A stretch of 64,000 nt of DNA from Dreissena polymorpha (lineage: Eukaryota > Mollusca > Bivalvia > Myida > Dreissenidae). The stretch covers positions 37,151,050 through 37,215,049 of the forward strand of contig NC_068358.1 of the NCBI RefSeq assembly GCF_020536995.1, read 5' to 3'. Positions 39,401 through 51,400 of this stretch are shown here, in pieces. The position numbers and the translations under genes were made by a program. The notes beneath the pieces were generated by a model. The model was not told the origin of the DNA. It ran no database searches and saw only the letters and a list, made by a program, of their open reading frames with translations. Positions within the stretch are counted from its first letter, which is position 1. Every line of letters begins with the position of its first letter.

Positions 39401-42400
39401 CATGTAATTTTGAGCAAGAACACAAGCTTATTAAATAAAGTATTTCTGATGTGTTTCACATTGCCATAAGCACCATAACAAGCTGTCGTTTATGCAAAAG
39501 TTGAAATTCTTGAAAAAATGTTTTAAAAAGTTTTTTTGAAAAAAGCAGCACTTACCGGTGTGTTACATCCAATAACGTTTAGTGGGGAAAACCCAACAAA
39601 GTCTAGTGATCATGCACAATGGATCTGGTAATAACAATCCGTCGGATGTAATTCAATTGTTTTCATGTCTGTGGTCGATGTCCCGATTTAGTATCGTAAA
39701 CCGCTGTGTTCAAGCTTATTCCTGACACTATATGAAGGCGGGAAATGTGGCAAAGGATTTCTCGATGTCCTTGTGAACAAGTTTGATGGGTGTAAGGTGC
39801 CCCATATGCCTGGCAGAAGACGTTCTGCAACAGCAACAGCAAATTAGTATCCATCATATAACTTCTTTTTGCCCCATAGGCAGTTGGTAAATAAAAAATC
39901 GTTTTTTTTTCTTCAAATATTTGTCATTGAACAATACGATGCAGAAATATTAGTATTAATTATGTCTGAACACCAATTATATCTTAAACATAATAATAAT
40001 TTAATTAATACTTAAGCAATTAACAACAATGGCATGAACTTATATTATTATATGGTGCAATGGTTTCAAACATGTGAATACCTTCGTCTATGCAGTGCCC
40101 TTAAATGAACGATTGCAAGCTTGTGTTTTTTTCACACGCAGTGAGAGGTAGAAAAAAATTAATGTGTTCGGGTTGTTTAATATCTGCGGTTAGTAAATCT
40201 TGTGTTTTCTGCAAGATGACATAAGCTACGACTCTGAATCAGTTGCATTCATTTCAACCGCTATGTCGTTGTTGTTATTGTTTTTTGTTTTAAAACAATT
40301 TAGAAAATGGGTTTCGGTGAATAACTAAGGTAACCGAATTTACTATGAACTTACGGTATGTTTGTATAATGCAGTTAATTACTCATTTAATAAAAAGCAA
40401 ATCAATGCGTATATATTTGAGTTGAGCGTTACTTTCCTACAAATAATGTTGTCGTTTTGACTATCACTGTGGCCAATTAGATTGTTAGATTGTTTAAGTA
40501 GTTGAAACTCAGTGTTGATGCTGTCGTCAGACTTGTCAAACAGAAAGCCATCAGAAGTCGTATAGATTTATGAACTGTTCAAGATTGGGGTAACGTCATG
40601 TTTGTCTGTCTGTTGGCTTGTTTGAGCATATATAGAACATAGATCGATTTGTTTTACTCAACAAAATGTAATGGGCAGATGCCAATTATTTGCACACGAC
40701 TCAACGCTCGAACTTCTAGGCTCGACCTCTGGGTAACCTTTACAAAAAGCAGTTGTTTTCATTAAAATTTCAAAGAACCTGCGATTTGTTTGTTGATGCC
40801 TTGGATTAACGAATTGGTGATATCACTTTCAATATCAAAGAGTCATATTGTGTTAGCTTTTGTCGTATTTTCCATTAAACTTGTATATATTGCTTTATAT
40901 AACTTACCATTACCAACACTTTTCAATACGTTGGTGTACAAACATATTTGTCAATTTATAACTTGCATCTCTCACATAGCATGCCGCCTTTGCTCTGGGT
41001 TAAAAGAGCGGTAAACTCAAGAAATCCCATATATTCGCCAGATAAACCCAGTGGTATTTACGGTAGCGGTGTGGTTTATGGATTTTCAAGTACATGGGAT
41101 GGCAAATCAGAAGATATAAACTATGATTAATTGATTTACAAGCCCCACACTGTTTGTCTGATAAATTCTTCAAAGCCAATAACACATTTGATATATTTAA
41201 ACTGAAAGGAAAAAGGATACCTCAATGTATACAGTTACATGTTCACTGTATTGTTACACATAAGAAAATAATGTATGTATGTGTGTAATTAATGTGTTCC
41301 CATATGTCTGTTTGGTTATTAACATTATTTATTATATAGTAGTAGCATGAGCCTGATAACAACTTTATCTGCCCACAACAGCCATCTTTTGGCAGACAGA
41401 ACAAAGATATACCCGTCAACCGTTAAAACAGCACGCAACGAAACAATAGGTTTTAATTAATCAACCTTTAAGTGCGAGTTTGCCAAACTACCACGTACAA
41501 AACAACTACACATTTATACATTAAAATTTAATTTCTTCTACATAACTGACTTGGTTAATATTTACCTTGAATGTTTTTTACATAAAGCATGTAGCTATTC
41601 ATACTCATATCACAAATGTAGTTCTGTCTTTCAGTGGAAAATTGGGGATTCGATACAAAACATTCCAGTCTAATTTAATGTGAGATAAATTTACCGACAT
41701 TTAATGGAAGATAAATAAAACTGCTGCCAAAATAAACAAAATTTCACCTAAAGATATCTAGAGCAAATATACGCGTAGAATACACAAAAATATTTTTTCC
41801 ATACAATGGTATTTCTACATGGCAACTTATCAACAATTTAATAAAGCATAAAAGCACACAACGAACACAAACAAAAATGAATTAAGCTTAAAACATTATC
41901 TAACCTCTTAGACCAGAATAAATAACTCACATGGTGTATTAACATAATGAACAACATTGAAAATAAAACGAAAGAAAACACCCATACCGTAATAGTTATG
42001 TGGTCAATGCCATGGAGCAATCAATGTTAAAAAACAAATTTGAGGTTTACGGTAATCCGGTTTGAATTGTATCCCATACTTCATACTAGGCCAAAATTAA
42101 TTTACACAAGACAGAAGCGTAAATAGAGTTTCACATCATCGCATCGCAATCCAAACTATCAATAATTTGTTAAAAATGAAGTTATTAGTACATTAATACA
42201 ATTTCTACTTGTTAAAAGACCTCTTTTGCTCCATATTTTGCTTACATAGAGAGAACCTTTGGAAATAAATAGCATATACTAAAGAAGTTTATGAAAATAT
42301 ACAATTTAATTAATTCTTAATAAAGAGAACAGTGTAAAAGAACACAAACAGTATGTTATTCAAATATAAATTCACGTATAATAGAAATAATCGATTTCAT

Positions 42401-45400
42401 AATTCTATGATAGATTTATGATACGTGTAGTGTTTGCGTATGCTCAAATTGATGTGGACCGGAGTCGTTCACCTATTACGTAATGATACAATAATCGGAA
42501 ATATGTATTAATTCATATTTGGTTTATTGTTTCTCGTCTATTGGCACACAGTACAAAACAATTACGTATGTATACCTTGTGGTCAAAATAACATTCGCAC
42601 TATTAACAATCAAACCTGACGCGAGCTCATCGTTCAACGTTATTGTCTCATTTATGAGACAGGGGGGGGGGCTCAAATACAAGCTATGTAATAATTTGTG
42701 TACGTTGTGTTAAAAAGTGAAATATAATGTGATTTTAATACTTCGCAGTTTCATATTGCTTGACAAAAGGGGGAAAATTGGTCCGTTTTATCAAATATAA
42801 GAGCTGTTTATGTGACGTAGAGGGAATTCCAGACGACAAAACTAAACTTGTCACAGTATCTCAACATTTGGTTGCACTAAGTTTTTTTAAATCTGGCTTT
42901 AACGGCATTGTTTGTAATTAAAACCGCTTAGATATGTAATACAGACAACACTCAAATAAACCCACAACTTTATTTGGTAAAATCACTGTAGATATTTGTA
43001 AGAGCAAAACTTATCGATTTATAAGGTTTATATATGTACAACATTTATATATCACACTTTCAAATAAATAATTAATAATGACAAAAGATTGACTCGAAGG
43101 TAAGGATTTGCTTACTATAGTATAACAAATATAAATAAATTTTACTCAACATTTAAAAACATTCAACATTGAAACTATTTGTTGGATATGATGGAATATC
43201 GATTTTAATTCACACAAATAAATCATACATTTTTTTTACTGTTTTAATGTTTACAAATACATATTTGTGTGTGGGTTCTGTTCAAATATTGCCGTCGTAA
43301 CGTCATAAAAATGAAGTCATTTCACAGTAAAACGTCGTTCACTGTTTGAAAAAGTATTAATTCACTGATATGCCTCAATAAATATCCGGAAAGCAATAAA
43401 TAAATTAGGTTTATTTCACATCTACAGGTATAACGAAATAATAAAATAAAAAAATCCCATAACAGTTATCACCTGTTCTTGTTTGGTCAGTGTAAATCAA
43501 TCACGGTAACGATGCATGAAAGTCTGACACTGGCTTGAATCAATGCAAACTGAAGTAGGGTTCAACTACAGGAGTTTGTTTTGATCCACGCTAAAACATG
43601 TGTACTGACATGTCAATCAATATTTTCTCGCAAGACTGACTAAGCACTACCTTGGTGATTTTATTTGATTTGTATTTTTTAATGTTAGGAAGGAAGTTAT
43701 ATCGTGTACTCTTTTATCATAGTGAATAAAAAAGTGGAAATAAATATTAGACAATGTTAGTGTTCAATTACTGCTCATACATGCTTATGATCGTAGAATA
43801 ACAAATTACTTTTAAAATGCCTCACCTCTATAATCCATGCGGCTTTGGATTTTCCTCAGTCGTGTTTAACCAATATATGACAATATTTCGAGGGCTCAGA
43901 TTGAACCCACCAGGATTTTGGGCAGGTTGCCTCTTTTACAAGATTATTAAGGCTGAAAAAAAGTGTCATCTTAGTTAAAGCAAGTCTTCGAACCGGTTTA
44001 AAAACTTCGTTTAAGCGATGTCTGACGTTTTATTTGTTTCCTCATTTTGGTTGCGTGTGTTCTTATTGGCGGGCTTACCGGTATACACAATCGATTCATG
44101 ACACAAACTTCCGTTTTTGTTCTGCTGATGTTGTTTAATCTGCATTAGTTTGTACGATTGAGCGGTTCAATCCATAAAGTACATACAATTAATACCACCG
44201 CCTTATATGAAATAAGTTATGTTCCAATACATGTATAAAGACAACATTGGCCACTCATTAATAAGGTAATATACAAAACTGTACTTTACTGAGCAATATG
44301 TTTCACATTTTATTTCTCTATCATTACATTGATCATTTGAACTAATCCACAAAACCCAAATACACAGTGCTTGGGTATGTTAGTAAGTGCAAGTTAGTTT
44401 GCCAGTTGAGTAGTATAATTTATTCGGGCATGTGTTTTGCATGCCGAGGGTTGAAGTCGAACAGATTCCTACAATTTCTAGACAGCGTTAACTTTAAAGA
44501 ACAGGCTATACTGGTAACTTAGGTGTCCGAATGAATACATTTTTTTAAATGAACAAAGGCATTCATAGTTATTTATTTCGTTTTGTCAGCAGAAATCTTC
44601 CGTTGTGTGTATTTGTTTTATTATGATTAATGTCTTCTAATTGAAAAAATATCATCTGAAATGAAGCTGTTTACTCGATTGTTTTAATGCGTTTTTAATG
44701 TAAGAGCCTTTGAAGTATGAACACAGAACTTTGAGATTCAAGTGTTGAGGTTGATTTTATCTCGAAAGTTTAAATTCAAAGTGAATGCCTATTCAGTGGC
44801 AGAAGCCCCAATTTAGTAGACGCCAAGTTCTGTTCAGCACGTGTTTGTTTTAACAACAATATAATTAAAACAATCTGGCGTACAAATGCAATTGGTTACG
44901 TTTTGTGATAACACTTGAAGGATATAATGGCGAATTGAAGTCAGGAAAATCCATTTCACAGGAACAATTGATTCCACGGGAGTAATGGTATTACGATATT
45001 TGGAAAGTGTCAATAGTTGTTTGGGATAATGTGAAATACATATTTGCTAGTTTCTGATGCTATTTTATGGTAAATACATTAACGAAGAATTAGCATTTTG
45101 ACAATGTGTTAGGTTTTTTTTTGACAAATTCGTACCTGCTGTTATATGATGCACCATGTACAATTAAAACAAATACTGCTTGTGTGAACATATTTAACTT
45201 TAATCTGTTATTCTTTAACTTTAAAGAAGCGTATCTACTCAACAGAAATATTCACATAAATGAAGATACATTGTGTTGACGCACTCAATGAAAATAGCAT
45301 CATTAATCACAAGAAGATGTTGCATCAAACGTTCACACTGGCTTTTGGTAACTGTTCTCTGCTAAATGACTGAAGAAAGGTGAGAGTTCGTTAAGGGCTT

Positions 45401-48400
45401 TCATAACCAAATTGTTACACTCAAGTGCAAACATATTCGCAAGTTGACTGGTTCAACAGATTGATATGGTTAAAGTTTATTGTGTTCTAAAGACATTACA
45501 AAGTTATATTTCAGGACGGATCCAAGCATATGTATCCTTTTTTTGGCATATAAATTGATAAAACTTTTTAATGTGCATCGTCGCATTTCTGAGAAGCTTT
45601 TGTAAAACTCATTTCTTGATTTATTGCAGTTCGAAAGAAAGTGTTGTGGTGTATCATGCGTTAGGAAGCACGGAAATACGGGCTGTGTAAATTATAATGG
45701 AAAAATAATAAAACGCTCATGTAATTCGAATAAGAGACAACAACAGTAATGAACAGAACGTTGATGTTTGGGACAGCAATTATGAAATGAGGGTTGCTGT
45801 ATTATACTAGCACTTTTTAAACCCTCGAATATGAATTTTGATTGTGAGATTACTATTCTTTTAGAAAACATTCAAATCAAGGTGATAAGGAAGGTGAAAA
45901 TTTAGGTGATATTTTTGTTTCCTGAACATTTCGTGAACGCACAAATCAAAAGTTAATGAAATCAACGCGTTGAGAAACAATTCATCAAACCGAAAATTGC
46001 AATGAATTAGGCAACTGACTTTATCCGACACTAAAAATAGCAGGACCATGTGTCTGAAGTTCTAATCTGGTTACAAAGAAGTTAGAGTATTGGATTAATA
46101 TTAATTTTAATAAGTTAAATTAAAAAACATCATTTAAGTTGACAGGGTTCCATACAACAACCCATTCGCGATGAAGGCGGGCAATGTGGTACAAAATTTC
46201 TCGCTGTCCTTGTGTTCTCGGCTGTGTGATGTAACGTGCCCCGTGTCTTTGGCAGGGGACGCAGTGGTGGGCACTCTACACTTGGACGTTCTGCAACATT
46301 TTCCTCTAACATGTAAGTTGATTAACGAACTTCAGAGTTTACTATCTGATTATCTGGTATTAACAATCCATCGGATTTAATTCAATTGCCTCTATGTCCA
46401 TGGTCGATGTCCCGATTTAATATAGTAGACCGCTGTGTTTAATCGTATTCGTGAAACAGTAAGCATTACGTGTTCTGATCGTGATTTATTCCATGTGGTA
46501 CGATTTTTCCGTATATTTCATTATATTCCAAACGCAAGGGTTTTGTTTATTTTAGATTGATATTCGTAGTTTCCCGCTGATGTTAAGTACATCAATGCGG
46601 TCGGTTACACATTCGCATATGTTTCTGGTTTAGACGTGTCACCAATACTAAGTAGGCATACTAATTCCATAAACAAAAATCAGAATCAGAGGTATGGAAG
46701 GCGATTGGCCAATCCTCAAACACATTATATGACCGAACAGGGATCGAACCCGTACCAAACCCGCAATCCTAGGAATTCTATTCCAGCGTCGTACCAACTG
46801 AGCTTTTCTGCCCTGTAGTTAAGAAACTTTTCGGAATAAGATCTTTTTTTACAGATGGTAAAGGTCCCTATTAAATCTAATATTCGTAAATGGACAAACC
46901 AGAAACAATGGTCATTATTATTACATACGAGTATTTTTTTTATCTTCGACCTTCCTTAAGCAGCCTGGAGAAATGTTTTTGTTTTTTATTTTCTGCTATG
47001 TCTTTATAGTGTTCCTACGTACAAGTATATACCTTACAATCAAAACAAATGCAGCGTCGTTTGCATTTTCCCACGCAGCGAGGGATGGAAAAATAACAAC
47101 TAGGTTTGCTTCCACGTGTGCATTTTGTAAAACCAGTGATTACAGCAAGATGTTAGAGTCTGCGACTCGTCAAGAGAGAGACATTTCTTGGAACAATGTA
47201 TAGTCTGGTGTCTGTTCAAAATGGAACAGTGATTATAGCTACTAAGCATATTCTTAATGTGATATTATCCTTATAAAACCATTTCAGTTGGCCCGTTTGT
47301 AGTATTAGCCCTTGACACCGTGATATACCTTATTTAAAAGGCGAGAGCCGAATGTACCATTTGAATAAGAAACTAGCAAAATAGTATGATATCCTAGCAT
47401 ATATATGTTATTGAAGTATATGCATACAGAATTTAAACTGCAACTTTATGTAGCGTTAATAGCATTCTTAAACAGAGTAGTCCAACTTAAACTATAAATG
47501 TCAAATAAAACGCATGCATATCAATTGCAAGTATTATATGTATGTATTATTCGGAGAGAGTTGTTTGATCGTTTGTATCAACTAAAAGACTTAAACAGTA
47601 TACATAGGCGATTAATATTGTTTTAGATGAACATGAGCAATTCAGCTGCATCAATATATTTACGAAATGATTAAATGAGTCGCGTTCTGAGAAAACTGGG
47701 CATAATGCTTGTACGTAAAGTGTTGTCCAAGATTAGCCTGTGCAGTCCGCACAAGCTAATCAGGGACGACACTTTCCGCTTCTATGGTATTTTTCGTTTC
47801 AAGGAAGCCTCTTCTACACGAAAATCCAGTCAAGGCGGAATGTTTCGTCCCTGATTTGCCTGTGCGGACTGTACAGGCTAATCTGGGACGACACTTTACG
47901 CACATGCATTATGTCCAGTTTTCTCAGAACTCGACTCAAATAATATTTCAACTATTATGGTACCAAAATAATTCGTCAGATGACTGTTACTAGTACCGAT
48001 AGAAGAATGAACACATATACACGTATATTTCACACTTGTAAATAAAGTTAATACAGTTTACGTTTTTTGTGCCATAAAAAATGGTTATTAAACATTACAC
48101 AATAATTGATTTACTAAATTCTATAGTTTCACCGAATGAACCATACTTATGTGGCGTCTCAAAGATGATAATTTTGAATTCCTTGTTTAGGAAGTAAACC
48201 ATGGTAATTTTAGTTGTATTCATACATATTGCATGAGGGCATTATTTTCTTAAATACTTTCAAATTTCGTTCTTTTCTTTTCGTTGAACTATTTTAAAAT
48301 GCAAAAATGAGATAAAAATAGCTTAATAACAGATACTTTTAACTGGTTGTTGGTGCTACAGGCAATGTGGTATTTCTTTTTTGATGGGGGATGGGGGCAA

Positions 48401-51400
48401 CCTATTTATGCCTAGTGGACTCTCCCATCCTTCTAAATTGGATCAATGTATTTAGAAAATTAGGGATGTCTAGTATATTTATTTCTATATTTAGAACATT
48501 TCTTACAGAAATTCCTTTAAGCAAACAGCGCAGACCCTGATGAGACGCCGTTTCATGCGGCGTCTCATCTGGGTCTACGCTGTTTGCCAAGGCCTTTTTT
48601 CTAGACGCTAGGCATAAATGGGGTAAGCTCAACCCTTTTTAGTTTACAAGATTGCGTGACCTACAATACTAATATTATGTAACAAATGCATTTCAAGACG
48701 ACAGAGTAAAATATTGTGTTAAAGTCAAGGTGAATACATAGCTTTAATGTATATGCAAAACAACGCATGCAATTGAAGCAATAAATATGAAACGATAATT
48801 GCTTCATGTACCCATGCTGACCCTGCCCTACATAGTTTTTTAAGTTATCTGTTTCTCATTTGTTGGACCGTAGAACATACGTGTTATATCCTCTTTGACA
48901 TGCGAGCTGTTTCGGAACATATGAGATCAGCTGCGGTCTTAGACAGAGATGAATGGGTTACAGTACACAACATGTTTGCTATTCAACGATGCCATCAAAT
49001 ATATAGAAAACTCATATTCCACAAATTAACCAAAAAACAAAACATTTTTGTTGACTGACGCCCATCAATACCGAAATCGATTTATTTTAAACTACATTTA
49101 CATAATTAAGCATTTTTAACCAATATTTGTCAAAAATGTGACGCCCTAACTTCTGACTTTCTGTAGGGCAGACGTTTATCACTGCCAATAAAATCTGTTA
49201 TGTCGGTCTTTTTTATGGTAAGGCTTTATTTTATAAAGGTAATTTATTCTGTAAATTTTCTTCTTCATCAAGTATTGTTTTTATAATTGTATTGTATCAA
49301 ACAACGAATTATTAAATTCTGCAAGCGGTTGTGTCGAGATGGTTTCTCGTAAAGTGTTCTACTGGTGATCTAGTATTCGAATTTATAGAAGCGTCATTGC
49401 ATAACCATCATAGTTTCTTGTAAACTGGCTTCAAGACATGTCTTCAAGAAATTATCACTTGTGAATTCGCATAGTAAGCCTAGTGGTAAGTACAGACGTG
49501 GTGAGGTTTCTGGAATTATGATTCAGAAGATATAAACTAGGAATAGTTGATCTTGTTCATTTACAAATCAAACAATGGTTTAACGCTGATTGACATAACT
49601 TTATGGTACAGTAAGACTTTCGATGTCACTGAAACCAAAAAATGCAAGATAAATTATGTATCCATTTCCATATGTATTACTACGATACATCAAAGAAAAT
49701 ATATACGAGTCATGCTCTGAAAAAGGGGGTTTAATGCTTTTGAGTAAAGTGTCGTCCCAGATTAGCCTGTGCAGTCCGCCAAGGCTATAGGCAAAAATTC
49801 AGTTTCGGCGGAGAGTGCGGACTGCGAAGGCTAATGGACGGCACTTTTTGCACTTACATCAAACTTCCTTTTTTCAGAGCACGGCCCTTATATATAATGC
49901 GTTATCTATTTAAGGATCGTACCCTTTAAATAGAGGGTCACGCATGTCAGGTAAAATATCTTGAACGTGATCAGATGAGGTTCGGCTGTACAAAGAATAC
50001 TTGAATGCAAAATTGATTATTGTTATACCACAAGTATTCGAAGGTAAAAAATAGCATACAGATAATGTGGATAGATGATATGAGTAAACAAAACAAAAAA
50101 GAAACAGGAACAAGAAAATATAGAAAAACACTATGGTATATACTATGAAGGATTTTTAAACAACTGGGAAGGAGCAGGAGAATAAATTATATATATTTTT
50201 TTACCTAAGACTGCATAATAGATAAATTTCGATACTTTACGGATACGTTTTATTTATTCTTTGTATGCATATGATGCGCTGTTTGTGATTTGTCCTACAC
50301 GATTAACAAAACTAGGAAGCCAGACCGGTTATACGCGCTCAAGGCATCACAAGCATAGGCGGGCATGTGCCCCCCCCCCCCCCCCGAACATTCGCGCCAT
50401 AGACAGTGGACCTCCTGATATGAAGCTATACATCGCACTATGTTTTAAAATTTGTAAACTCTTATCATGAAATCTTACAATTTACAAATCCATTAACCCG
50501 ACAACAAACTTATCCATTTTTTATTTAGGTGGTTTGAACACACTTATCCCACTTTGAGGTCACATGCACACAATTATTTTTATGACCTAAACACTGGCTA
50601 TTATTGTCAGACGGCCAGTTTTCGGGTGGGCATTCTTCCGCATATCTTTAACATATAGAATAGACAGATGTGCGGGAAGGTCGCGGATATTCACAGAATG
50701 AATATATTACCATTTTAATATTAACAGTTTTTTATCGGGCATAAATATCTGTCTTAAACGAAAAGCTAATTGTAACTTCCATAACAAGATTGCCGATATA
50801 CAACACACACATTCAAGTCTCATTTTATGGAGGATAAACAAAACCTGCTGCCAAAATTAACAAGAAAACCAGCTTCTGCTATCTCATGCAAAGATACAAT
50901 ACAGAAGCTGCTATCAAGCGCTTCTAAATTGCCCCCAATTAGCCGGCAATGTTATGCCGATAAGTCTTGAAGGCTTCCGATTCTCGATAATGACATATTA
51001 TAGGCATGCAGATCTCGTTGCCATGTCTTATCGCGTTTCGGTGAATGATAAGGACCCATTACCGTTTTATTGTCCGTTGAAAGGACGGGTTGAGCAACAA
51101 ATGTCAGCAATCAATCTCGAACAGAATTGAGGAACTTTCCAATATCGACTTTAACTGCTTCAAAGATAAACCGGAACGATTATGATTCATTTTTTTTTAT
51201 TTTAACGAGCGCACGTCTTCTGAATATGAACAATCAATAGTCTTAAGGTGAAAACATTTTATGGTAAGGGTTAAAGTATTTACAAATCAGTATAATGAGA
51301 TATTTTTGTTTAAGGAGAAGCATTTCTCTTTATCTTCTATTCTTCATATATATCTCAATATAACAATCAAATCCCATTTAGTACGTAATGAAATCCGTGG

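Larger units (their letters stand above)
37430..41830 (+). repeat. First-exon duplication unit B
   Basis: Landmarks shared with unit C in the same order: TTTCATATTTTATTTCTC near 37478; CAGTTGAGTTGTATAA (37610); GGGCATGTGTTTT; CTGGCATGCAAATGGCATTG (38091) with AACTTGAAGGATATAAT; the coding exon at 38964; GTCGATGTCCCGATTTA (39674) with CCGCTGTGTT; CACGCAGTGAGAGGTAGAAA near 40136; AATCAGAAGATATAAACTA (41105); and GCTGCCAAAATAAAC (41723). The unit also contains the dead exon copy at 39732. Only parts align, and insertions differ between units. Confidence 0.78.
44260..51120 (+). repeat. First-exon duplication unit C (longest)
   Basis: It shares the landmark series of unit B: CACATTTTATTTCTC (44307), CAGTTGAGTAGTATAA (44404), GGGCATGTGTTTT, CTGGCGTACAAATG (44875), GATATAATGG, the coding exon at 46171, GTCGATGTCCCGATTTAA (46403), CACGCAGCGAGGGATGGAAA (47073), CAGAAGATATAAACTAGG (49525), GCTGCCAAAATTAAC (50850) and AATTAGCCGGCAAT (50937). 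The last two are also in unit A. Its extra length is due to a SINE and family A and B MITEs inserted after duplication. Confidence 0.78.

Noticed and set aside
46130-46312. 60-codon minus-strand frame opposite arrestin exon C
   Set aside because: It is the antisense shadow of a real exon. No motif or splice logic of its own.
46735-46826. tRNA gene on the minus strand
   Set aside because: The acceptor ends do not pair and a SINE body follows. Treated as a tRNA-derived SINE.
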